From the NCBI GenBank assembly GCA_016220045.1, contig JACRIP010000610.1:1-5890 (forward strand): a stretch of DNA of 5,890 bases, in the 5' to 3' direction. The translations under genes were made by a program, and so were the position numbers. Each line of letters begins with the position of its first letter. The stretch's first letter is position 1. Below the pieces are notes generated by a model. That model was not told where the DNA came from. It saw only the letters and a list, made by a program, of their open reading frames with translations, and did no database searches. Below are positions 1 through 5,890 of this stretch, in pieces. The stretch is from Planctomycetota bacterium (GTDB lineage Bacteria; Planctomycetota; MHYJ01; WSZJ01; JACPWG01).

Positions 1-2
1 CT

Positions 3-3000
3 TCCCTGGGGAACCGGCCCGGCGCCAACGACGCCACCTGCGTGCGTCCGGCGGGCACGCCCGCGGTGGGGGCGGCGCCGGCGGGCCGGCCGCCGGCCGC
101 GGCGCCCCCCGCCCCCCCGCCGCGCGTCGGCCACAACGACGTCATACGCGAAGAGGGCCGCGGAGGCATGGGCATCGTCTACCAGGCCTGGGACCCGCGC
201 CTCGCCCGCACGGTCGCGATCAAGGTCTTAACCGGGGCCTACGATCCAGACGATCCGCGCGTGCTGCGTTTCCAGCGCGAGGCCCGCACCACGGCGACGG
301 TGAAACACGCGCGCATCGTCCAGATCCACGAGATCGGTGAAAGCGACGGGCGCCTCTACATCGTCATGGACTTCATCGCCGGTCGCACCCTGCACGCCGA
401 ACTGGCGGAGGGCAAGAACGACCTGCGCACGACCATTCGGCGGCTCCAGCAGGTGGCCGAGGCACTCGCCTACGCGCACGGCCTGGGCGTGGTGCACCGG
501 GACATCAAGCCGGAGAACATTTTGATCGACGAGAGCGGACAGCCGATCGTGACCGATTTCGGACTGGCCAAGAACCTGGGAGAGGCCTCGCGCCTGACCG
601 AGAGCGGCACGGTGGTGGGGACGCCCGCCTACATGGCGCCGGAGCAGGCGCAGGGCTCGCCCGACGGCGTGGGCCCGGCGGCGGACATCTACGCGCTCGG
701 GGCGATCCTCTATGAGGTCCTCGCCCGGCGGCCGGTCTTCGACGGGGCCTCGGTCATGGCCACGCTCTACCAGGTGGTCCACGAGGAGGTGACGCCGCCG
801 TCGCGCGTCGATGCCGCTGTGCCGCGCGACCTGGAGGCGATCTGCCTGCGCTGCCTGGAGAAGGAGCCGGCGCGCCGTTACCCGGACGCGGCCGCGCTCG
901 CCCAGGACCTGGAGCACTACCTGGCCGGGCTGCCGATCTCCGCGCGCCGGGCTTCGGTCCTGGGACGCTGGACCGCGCGCCTGCGCCGCTCGCCGATGGT
1001 CGCCGCGCTGACGGCGGTATCCGGCCTGCTCCTGATCATCATCGCCGGCCTGGCGTGGTCCGCCTGGACGCGCGGCGCCGGGCTGGACCTCGCCTGCAGC
1101 CCGCCCGACCTGGCGCTCCGGCTCGACGATCGGCCGCTCCCGCTCGACCGCGGCGCCGCCTCCGTCGAACTGGCGCCGGGCGCCCACCGCCTCGCCGCAC
1201 GCGCGCCGGGCTACGAGCCCTGGGAGGCGACGGTCGACCTGGCGCGCGGCGAGCGGCGGTCGCGCCGGATCGACCTGGTGCAGAGCACCGGAGCGCTCTC
1301 CGTGCGACGCGCGCCGGCGACTGCGGCGGTAACCGTACACCAGGGCGGCGGGGAACGCCGCCTGCTCGACCCGCTGGCCGCGGAGGCGATCCTCGCGGCC
1401 GGGCCCTGGCGGCTGCGCGCCGTTGCGCCCGGGTATTTCCCCTACGAGACGACCGCGGCGGTCCCGGCGCGCGGCCGGGTGGCGGTCCCGGTCGTGCTCG
1501 ACCCGCTGGTGAACTGGGAATTCAGCGCGGCGGAGAGCATTTATGCGACGCCGCAGCTCCGGGACTACGACGGCGACGGGTTGCCCGACGTTTGGATGGC
1601 CTCGCGCGACCTCAAGGGGCGCGTTCTCAGCGGACTCGACGGCCGCGTACTTGCCGAATGGCCGACTCCGCGCCGCGCCGACAGCTCGCTCGCCTCGGCC
1701 GACCTCGACGGCGACGGGGCCGAGGAGGTGATCTTCGGCGGCGACGACGGCATGATCCGCGCCTGGTCGCTGCGGCGCGGCGCCGAACTCTGGTCGGTCC
1801 CCGCGGGCGGCGTCGTGCTCGCTTCGCCGCTCCTGGTCGACCTGGATGCGGACGGCGTCCTTGACGTCGTCATGGGGAGCCTGGGCGAGCGCGTGACGGC
1901 GGTGAGCGGGCGCACGGGACGGGTGGTGTGGACCGCGCAGATCGGGCAAGTCGCCGGCACGGCCTGCGCCCTGCGGGTCGCGGGCGGCGTGGGCGGGGGG
2001 GGCGGGGGCGGTCCCCCCGACGTGGTGGTGGCGACGCATCAAGCGGGCGTGTTTCGCCTGCGGGGCGGCGACGGGCAGGTGGTCTGGCGGGCGCCGCTGA
2101 AATCAGGTTGTTACCCCAGTCCTGCGCTCGCCGATCTCGACGGCGACGGCGTGCCGGAGGCGCTGGTGGCGGCGGACGACGGGACGATCCTGGCGCTAAG
2201 GACCGAGAGCGGCGCGGTGCTCTGGCGCGGCCGGGTGGACGGACCGGTGCATGCGTCGCCGGTCGTGGCGGACCTGGACGGGCGCGCGGGGGCGGTGGCG
2301 ATCGTGCCGACGATGGCCGGGGAGATCCGGGTGCTGGAGGGGAAGAGCGGGCGCGAGCTGCGCCGGGTGGCGTGCGGCGAGATGATCGGCGGTTCGCCGG
2401 CGCTGGCGGACCTGAACGGCGACGGCGTGCTTGACGTGGTGGTGAGCACGGAGAAAGCGGGTTCAGGTCGGGTACTGGCCTGGTCGGGCGCGACCTGGGA
2501 GCCGCTGTTCGAGTGGGCGGCGGGGACCCCGGTCGTGGCCTCGCCGGTGGTGGGCGATCTGAACGGCGACGGCCGGCTGGAGATCGTCGCCTGCACCTAC
2601 GGCAAGCAGGTGGTCTGCCTGGAGGCCGGCCCCCCGGCGCGGGCGTGGAGTTGTCCGGTGGGTGCGGTGGAGACGGCGCCGCTGGGGGGATCGCTGCTGC
2701 TGGTGGACGGGGCGGCGGGCGTTGCGCGCGCGATCGATCCGCGCGCGGGGGCGGTCGCCTGGGAGAGTCCGGCGCTTCCGGGCGACGTGCTCGCGGCCTG
2801 CGGGCGCGCGGGCGCGATCGGCGGCGGCGGGGCGGGCGCGGTGGCCTACGTGGCGACGCGCCGCGGGATTGCGCGGCTGGCGGAGGGCGGAGCGGGCCGC
2901 GGGGGCGCCGGGGAAGCGCCGGGGTACGATTTCAGGGAAATCCCCGATCTCGCGGAAGTGCTCGCGGTCCCGGGACCGGACGGCGCGAGCCGGCTGCTGG

Positions 3001-3848
3001 CGGCGCGGGCGCGGGAAGTGTGCCTGCTCGACGGGGCGGCGGGCGGCGGCGTGCTCTGGACGCTGTCCTCGGCGGCGGCGGGCATGGTGCTGGCGCCGCG
3101 CGCGTTGGCGGTCGGGGAGGATTTGGACGGCGACGGGCTGCGGGATCTGGTGGTGCATCTGGACAATGAGGTGCGGCTGGTTTCGCAGCGCGACGGGAAG
3201 GCGCTCTGGGCGACGCGCTGCGACCAGTGGCTGCCGGAAGTGCGCTGGGTGGCGGGCGCTGCCGCGGCGGGTGGCGGCGGGGCGGGTGGCGGCGGAGGCG
3301 CGGCCGCGGGCGTCGACCGGAGCGAGCCGTGGGTGGTGTGCGGCGGCGCGCGCAAGACGGTGATGGCGTTGTCCGGGCGGACGGGCGCGGTGCGCTGGGA
3401 GCGGATGGTGCCGACGACGGTGCCCTCGGTGACGCCGATTCCGGATCAGACCGGGGACGGGGTGGCGGAAGTCCTGGTGGGGCGGACCCAGGGAGGTGCC
3501 CTAGCGCTTTCCGGGGCGGACGGGAGCGTGCTGTGGAGCGCAGGGGTGGCCTTTCAGCTCTCCGTGGTCGGGGTGGAGCGGGATGCGGCCGGCGGCAAGA
3601 CGACGCTCCTGACCTGGCACGCGGATTCGGGCGTGGTCCTGTTCCTGGACGCGGCGACCGGGCGGGTGACCTGGCGGCAGCGCTTCCCGCCGGGCGGCAA
3701 GGTCTTCCGCGGCGCGGACGAGCGCACGCTCCTGGTCTCGCACCCCGCGGGGCTCACCTATCCGCTGGCGACGGAGCGCGTGGCCGCGGCGCTGCCGTGG
3801 CCGCGCTTCCGGCATGACGTGGAGAACTCGGGCACGGGCGGGCGGTGA
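3..3848 (+). CDS. Membrane-anchored Hanks-type Ser/Thr protein kinase with PEGA-like domains and a FG-GAP/PQQ-like propeller (5' partial)
   Basis: Probable receptor kinase that phosphorylates Ser/Thr on cytoplasmic proteins. Residues are numbered from an in-frame GTG at 42, but the frame is open to the left edge and that GTG has no ribosome binding site, so the true start is probably upstream. A Pro/Ala-rich lead (1-29) precedes the kinase domain (about 33-295): glycine loop GRGGMG at 39-44, lysine K61, glutamate E80, HRDIKPEN at 152-159, DFG at 172-174 and APE at 199-201. All catalytic residues are present. One membrane helix lies at about 318-340. Two PEGA-like repeats follow (about 347-412 and 417-487), each with an APGY motif. 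Residues 500-1250 form a propeller-type region with calcium loops (DxDGDG type) starting at 508, 554, 600, 698, 790, 839, 1027 and 1135, a degenerate one at 744, and recurring GxVxW motifs typical of PQQ-like blades. It ends in WPRFRHDVENSG (1253-1264). Glycine-rich insertions lie at 648-657 and 1076-1086. The kinase call is firm; ligand and targets are unknown. Confidence 0.93.
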   Translation, partial: SLGNRPGANDATCVRPAGTPAVGAAPAGRPPAAAPPAPPPRVGHNDVIREEGRGGMGIVYQAWDPRLARTVAIKVLTGAYDPDDPRVLRFQREARTTATVKHARIVQIHEIGESDGRLYIVMDFIAGRTLHAELAEGKNDLRTTIRRLQQVAEALAYAHGLGVVHRDIKPENILIDESGQPIVTDFGLAKNLGEASRLTESGTVVGTPAYMAPEQAQGSPDGVGPAADIYALGAILYEVLARRPVFDGASVMATLYQVVHEEVTPPSRVDAAVPRDLEAICLRCLEKEPARRYPDAAALAQDLEHYLAGLPISARRASVLGRWTARLRRSPMVAALTAVSGLLLIIIAGLAWSAWTRGAGLDLACSPPDLALRLDDRPLPLDRGAASVELAPGAHRLAARAPGYEPWEATVDLARGERRSRRIDLVQSTGALSVRRAPATAAVTVHQGGGERRLLDPLAAEAILAAGPWRLRAVAPGYFPYETTAAVPARGRVAVPVVLDPLVNWEFSAAESIYATPQLRDYDGDGLPDVWMASRDLKGRVLSGLDGRVLAEWPTPRRADSSLASADLDGDGAEEVIFGGDDGMIRAWSLRRGAELWSVPAGGVVLASPLLVDLDADGVLDVVMGSLGERVTAVSGRTGRVVWTAQIGQVAGTACALRVAGGVGGGGGGGPPDVVVATHQAGVFRLRGGDGQVVWRAPLKSGCYPSPALADLDGDGVPEALVAADDGTILALRTESGAVLWRGRVDGPVHASPVVADLDGRAGAVAIVPTMAGEIRVLEGKSGRELRRVACGEMIGGSPALADLNGDGVLDVVVSTEKAGSGRVLAWSGATWEPLFEWAAGTPVVASPVVGDLNGDGRLEIVACTYGKQVVCLEAGPPARAWSCPVGAVETAPLGGSLLLVDGAAGVARAIDPRAGAVAWESPALPGDVLAACGRAGAIGGGGAGAVAYVATRRGIARLAEGGAGRGGAGEAPGYDFREIPDLAEVLAVPGPDGASRLLAARAREVCLLDGAAGGGVLWTLSSAAAGMVLAPRALAVGEDLDGDGLRDLVVHLDNEVRLVSQRDGKALWATRCDQWLPEVRWVAGAAAAGGGGAGGGGGAAAGVDRSEPWVVCGGARKTVMALSGRTGAVRWERMVPTTVPSVTPIPDQTGDGVAEVLVGRTQGGALALSGADGSVLWSAGVAFQLSVVGVERDAAGGKTTLLTWHADSGVVLFLDAATGRVTWRQRFPPGGKVFRGADERTLLVSHPAGLTYPLATERVAAALPWPRFRHDVENSGTGGR
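1982..2008 (+). repeat. G-run cluster inside the kinase gene, with an 8-G homopolymer
   Basis: Four runs of three or more G (1982-1984, 1991-1993, 1995-2002 and 2004-2008) are separated by loops of 6, 1 and 1 bases. This fits a four-tract G-quadruplex pattern on the coding strand. The run encodes a poly-glycine loop in the propeller region, and a C6 run follows at 2013-2018. The reading frame continues with a normal propeller sequence on both sides, so the homopolymer length as given is in frame. Whether a quadruplex forms is inference. Confidence 0.55.
3266..3295 (+). repeat. Perfect tandem duplication of a 15-bp unit in the kinase gene
   Basis: The 15-mer GGCGGGTGGCGGCGG occurs at 3266-3280 and again, identical and directly adjacent, at 3281-3295. 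It encodes the repeated pentapeptide AGGGG twice (residues 1076-1085), in a low-complexity loop between propeller motifs. The unit is a multiple of three, so gain or loss of copies keeps the frame. Confidence 0.8.
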
Positions 3849-3862
3849 GGGGCGCGGGCGCC

Positions 3863-3890
3863 GGGTGCCGGGCAGTGGTTGCCGCCACCC
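3863..3890 (+). terminator. Possible transcript-end hairpin after the kinase gene
   Basis: GGGTG (3863-3867) can pair with CACCC (3886-3890), and within it GGCA (3871-3874) with TGCC (3880-3883) around a 5-base loop. It begins 15 bases after the stop codon, the right place for a 3'-end structure, but no T-tract follows, so this is not a standard intrinsic terminator. A smaller GGCGC/GCGCC pair at 3851-3862 lies just before it. Confidence 0.3.
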
Positions 3891-3950
<60 letters not shown>

Positions 3951-3977
3951 TTCGTCTTCGTCTTCGTCGTCGTCGTC
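3951..3977. repeat. TTCGTC hexamer and GTC triplet array
   Basis: Three copies of TTCGTC (3951-3968) are followed by three of GTC (3969-3977). This short array links the 9-bp array to the GTACTC hexamers. The gradual change of unit from GCCGTC to TTCGTC to GTC to GTACTC suggests one microsatellite that diversified by slippage and point mutation. Confidence 0.88.
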
Positions 3978-4044
3978 GTACTCGTACTCGTACTCGTACT
4001 CGAACGCCCAGGGCATTCGAGTACGAGTACGAGTACGAGTACGA
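3976..4044. repeat. Long perfect inverted repeat made of tandem hexamers (GTACTC / GAGTAC)
   Basis: Four copies of GTACTC (3978-4001) form the left side and the reverse-complement hexamer repeats on the right. The arms 3976-4004 and 4016-4044 are perfectly complementary over 29 bp. The 11-base centre (4005-4015, CGCCCAGGGCA) can itself pair GCC with GGC. In RNA this would be a very stable hairpin; in supercoiled DNA it could extrude as a cruciform. Degenerate TACGAG/CACGAG units continue to about 4058. No T-tract follows, so an intrinsic terminator is not supported, although a 3'-end block for the kinase mRNA is possible. Confidence 0.93.
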
Positions 4045-4080
4045 GATACGAGCACGAGAAAGGTCACGTTCTCGCTGAAC

Positions 4081-4110
4081 GCGGCCGGTACGGTCGTGTA
4101 CCCCGGCCGC
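4081..4110. promoter_or_regulatory. GC-rich inverted repeat just upstream of the -35 box
   Basis: GCGGCCGG (4081-4088) is the exact reverse complement of CCGGCCGC (4103-4110). TAC (4089-4091) can also pair with GTA (4098-4100), leaving a CC bulge and a 6-base loop. It ends 9 bases before the -35 hexamer of the downstream promoter. That position suits a regulator-binding site or an upstream transcript-end hairpin. A small CGTTC/GAACG pair (4067-4071 and 4077-4081) abuts it. The function is inferred from position only. Confidence 0.45.
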
Positions 4111-4119
4111 ACCCCTCCG

Positions 4120-4148
4120 TTGACAGCCCCCCGCCCCGGCGCTATAAC
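4120..4148 (+). promoter_or_regulatory. Sigma70-type promoter of the secreted FG-GAP gene
   Basis: A perfect -35 TTGACA (4120-4125) and a -10 TATAAC (4143-4148, five of six consensus bases) are separated by exactly 17 bp. Transcription should start near 4155, giving a leader of about 22 bases that contains the ribosome binding site. The AT-containing boxes stand out in GC-rich surroundings. Confidence 0.85.
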
Positions 4149-4164
4149 GTGCGCTCTTCCCCCC

Positions 4165-4170
4165 AGGAGG
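4165..4170 (+). promoter_or_regulatory. Shine-Dalgarno AGGAGG that fixes the start at 4177
   Basis: AGGAGG lies six bases before the ATG at 4177. Together with the promoter just upstream and the signal peptide beginning at that ATG, it decides against the longer in-frame start at 3814, which would overlap the kinase gene and translate the repeats. Confidence 0.9.
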
Positions 4171-4176
4171 TTTCGC

Positions 4177-5730
4177 ATGCCCACCCCCGCCGCCCCCCGC
4201 CGCGAGCACCGCTCCCTCGCCGCGCTCGCGGCGCCGCTCGCCGTGCTGCTCGCGTTCGCCGCCGCCCCCGCGACCGCCGCCGCCGAGGACCTGCGCGACC
4301 GCGTCGAGTTCACCGGCATCCGCGTCTACGCCGCACAGCCGATCCTCGAAATCGAGTGCCGCGACCTCAACGCCGACGGCCTCCTCGACCTCATCCTCCA
4401 GGAGGGCCGCCAGATCCAGGTCTTCCTCTTCGAGCGCGACAAGGGCATCCCCATCGACCCCCAAGCCCGCATCGAACTCCCCACCGGCGCCTTCCTCTAC
4501 GACCTCGGCGACCTCAACCCCACCACCGGCTTCGGCATCGCCTACCTCATGAGCGACGGCGCCTACTTCGTCCCCTACGCCCACGGCGCCTTCCAGGTCG
4601 AGTCCCTCCAGCTCATCGAGCTCCCCACCTTCTTCTCCGGCGAATCCACCGAGCCCCCGGTCCGCGTCGAATTCATGAAAGACCTGAACGCCGACCGCCG
4701 CGCCGACCTCGTCCTGCCCCAGATCGACGCCTTCGCCGTCCTCACCCAGGACGCCTCCGGTGAATTCCGGATCAATCAGCGCATCCCGATCACCCCCGAC
4801 GTGCGCGTCGAAGCCGGTGGCTGGTCGTTCCAGGACGGACTCAAGACCTCGATCGCGCTGCCGAATTTCTTCGTGACGGACGCCAACGGCGACGGCCGGC
4901 CCGACCTCGTGCTCTTCCAGGGCGACAATTTCTCCGTCTTCCGCCAGGACGCGGACGGCCACTTCCCGCCGACCCCCTCCGCCGACGTCGTGATCAACGT
5001 CGAGGGCGCGCACAAGCGCAAGCAGCGCGTCTTCTCCTTCGAGATCCCGCCCGAAGTGCGCGACCTCAACGGCGACGCCATGGCCGACGCGCTCGTCACC
5101 TACGCCTCGCGCGGCGTGACCGCGCTCTTCCTGGGCCGCCAGGAGGGCCCGCCTCCCGCCGCACCGGACCAGCTCCTCAAGGTGGACGGCTACGTCTACC
5201 GCATGCCCGGCTGGGTCGCCGACCTCGACGGCGACGGCCACCTGGATCTGGTCTCCGTCGAAGCCAAGAAAATGGGCGTATGGAGCGCGTTGCAGGTCAT
5301 CATGACGCGCACGATCGACGTCGATCTGACGGTCAACCTGTGGTCGGCCGCAGAGGGCAAGTTCGCCGCCGAGGCGGCCTTCCGCAAGGAGATCACGGTC
5401 CCCTTCGTCATCTCGGTGACCAACCGCACGATCAGCGTCGACTTCCCCTTCCTGATCAATTTCGCGGGCGACTACAACGCCGACGGCCTGCGCGATTTCC
5501 TGGTCAAGACCGATCTCTCGACCTTGACCGTCTACTACGGGGCGAAAAGCGGGGTCTTCGAGGAGAAGCCCGGGATGCGGATCAGCACCACGGACACCTC
5601 GGCCTACACCGGGGCGGTGCCGCACATCCACGACCTCAACGGCGACGGAATCAGCGATATCGTGTTGCTCCACCACGACATCGAAGACCGCCACAACGCG
5701 CTCGAGATCCTGCTTTCCCGGCGCAAATGA
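4177..5730 (+). CDS. Secreted FG-GAP/VCBS repeat protein, probable calcium-binding beta-propeller
   Basis: A 517-residue exported protein. The N-terminus is a classic signal peptide: an Arg-rich start (R8, R9, R12), a hydrophobic stretch at about 13-30, and likely cleavage after A34 or A36. The mature part carries seven calcium-loop motifs of the DxNxDGxxD type, starting at residues 63, 169, 235, 296, 349, 432 and 486. A degenerate copy lies near 112, and the motifs at 169 and 296 lack the usual glycine. In FG-GAP/VCBS proteins such motifs mark blades of an integrin-like propeller that binds calcium, so a seven- or eight-bladed fold is expected. The spacing is uneven (about 53 to 106 residues), suggesting loop insertions. 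No catalytic domain, membrane anchor or sorting signal is visible, and there is only one mature cysteine (C61). It has its own promoter and ribosome binding site. A partnership with the upstream kinase is conceivable because both have propellers outside the cytoplasm, but this is inference. The exact role is unknown. Confidence 0.9.
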   Translation: MPTPAAPRREHRSLAALAAPLAVLLAFAAAPATAAAEDLRDRVEFTGIRVYAAQPILEIECRDLNADGLLDLILQEGRQIQVFLFERDKGIPIDPQARIELPTGAFLYDLGDLNPTTGFGIAYLMSDGAYFVPYAHGAFQVESLQLIELPTFFSGESTEPPVRVEFMKDLNADRRADLVLPQIDAFAVLTQDASGEFRINQRIPITPDVRVEAGGWSFQDGLKTSIALPNFFVTDANGDGRPDLVLFQGDNFSVFRQDADGHFPPTPSADVVINVEGAHKRKQRVFSFEIPPEVRDLNGDAMADALVTYASRGVTALFLGRQEGPPPAAPDQLLKVDGYVYRMPGWVADLDGDGHLDLVSVEAKKMGVWSALQVIMTRTIDVDLTVNLWSAAEGKFAAEAAFRKEITVPFVISVTNRTISVDFPFLINFAGDYNADGLRDFLVKTDLSTLTVYYGAKSGVFEEKPGMRISTTDTSAYTGAVPHIHDLNGDGISDIVLLHHDIEDRHNALEILLSRRK

Positions 5731-5753
5731 ACAAGATTTAATCTCTAGCTCCC

Positions 5754-5781
5754 TTGACGTTTCGCGATCATGGGATAGAAT
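5754..5781 (+). promoter_or_regulatory. Second sigma70-type promoter reading off the right edge
   Basis: TTGACG (5754-5759) and TAGAAT (5776-5781) each match five of six consensus bases and are separated by 16 bp. They lie in an AT-richer patch that begins right after the stop codon at 5730. The expected start of transcription is about 5787-5788. What is transcribed lies mostly beyond the window. Confidence 0.7.
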
Positions 5782-5786
5782 TAGGG

Positions 5787-5890
5787 ATGTCGAGCCGAGG
5801 GGCGCGACGCCTTCCCAAAACCTTCATGAGCCGGGTTCCGTCCCCCCTTCGTTCAGAGAGTCGCGCGCCCGCGATCCCGGCTACTTTGCC
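5787..5890 (+). CDS. Possible start of an unidentified gene, perhaps leaderless (3' partial)
   Basis: An ATG at 5787 opens a frame with no stop up to the right edge (34 complete codons, beginning MSSRGARRLP). The ATG falls almost exactly where transcription from the promoter at 5754-5781 should begin, as in leaderless mRNAs. A second in-frame ATG at 5826 lacks a ribosome binding site. The peptide is Arg/Pro/Ser-rich and resembles nothing I recognise. The same stretch also has strong RNA-pairing potential and could instead be an untranslated leader or a small RNA. Confidence 0.2.
   Translation, partial: MSSRGARRLPKTFMSRVPSPLRSESRAPAIPATL
5799..5882 (+). other. Potential structured RNA segment downstream of the second promoter
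   Basis: GGGGCGCGAC (5799-5808) can pair with GTCGCGCGCCC (5860-5870) over 10 bp with a single bulged G. AGCCGGG (5829-5835) can pair with CCCGGCT (5876-5882) over 7 bp. The two pairings interleave, so they would form a pseudoknot or be mutually exclusive. I do not recognise a known RNA family. In DNA this GC-rich some chance pairing is expected. Confidence 0.25.

Noticed and set aside
228..2042. Long open frame on the - strand opposite the kinase gene
   Set aside because: It lies entirely under a gene with a clear kinase fold. Its translation is Arg/Ala/Gly-rich with no recognisable motif, as expected for antisense frames in very GC-rich DNA.
3976..4058. Hexamer palindrome as a standard rho-independent terminator
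   Set aside because: The stem is long and stable but is followed by ATACGAGCACGAG rather than a run of T. A blocking or processing role remains possible.
5734..5744. AGATT/AATCT palindrome after the secreted gene as a terminator
   Set aside because: The arms are separated by one base, so no hairpin can close, and there is no GC stem or T-tract.

Overview
The window is very GC-rich bacterial DNA, with both confident genes on the + strand. A Hanks-type Ser/Thr kinase with PEGA and FG-GAP/PQQ-like repeats, next to a secreted FG-GAP protein, suggests a large-genome bacterium with many eukaryote-like signalling proteins. The linker after the kinase domain (an LAGLPISARRAS-type stretch just before the membrane helix) resembles those of Planctomycetota and related phyla. 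Myxococcota, Acidobacteriota or an uncultured candidate phylum remain possible. This assignment is inference; no taxonomic marker gene is present.

Layout. Positions 3-3848 hold a membrane-anchored kinase whose 5' end runs off the left edge: kinase domain, one membrane helix, two PEGA-like domains, then a long FG-GAP/PQQ-like beta-propeller region. Positions 3849-4176 are non-coding and densely structured. They contain a small hairpin, a 9-bp tandem array, a short TTCGTC/GTC array, a 29-bp perfect inverted repeat built from a hexamer, a second GC-rich hairpin, and a near-consensus sigma70-type promoter followed by a strong ribosome binding site. Positions 4177-5730 encode a secreted protein with seven calcium-loop FG-GAP/VCBS motifs. 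Positions 5731-5890 carry another good promoter and the start of an unidentified transcript, which may be a leaderless gene or a structured RNA.

How they may work together. The kinase has every catalytic residue and should phosphorylate cytoplasmic targets in response to something sensed by its extracytoplasmic propeller. The downstream protein is exported and has a propeller of the same general class, so it could share a compartment or ligand type with the kinase's sensor. It has its own promoter, however, and the structured region in between argues against a simple operon. No substrate, ligand or shared pathway can be read from the sequence.

The most unusual feature is the intergenic repeat block, where a tandem microsatellite passes into a long perfect palindrome made of the same hexamer in opposite orientations. 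The G/C strand asymmetry also reverses across it. I see no defence system, mobile element, CRISPR array or tRNA.
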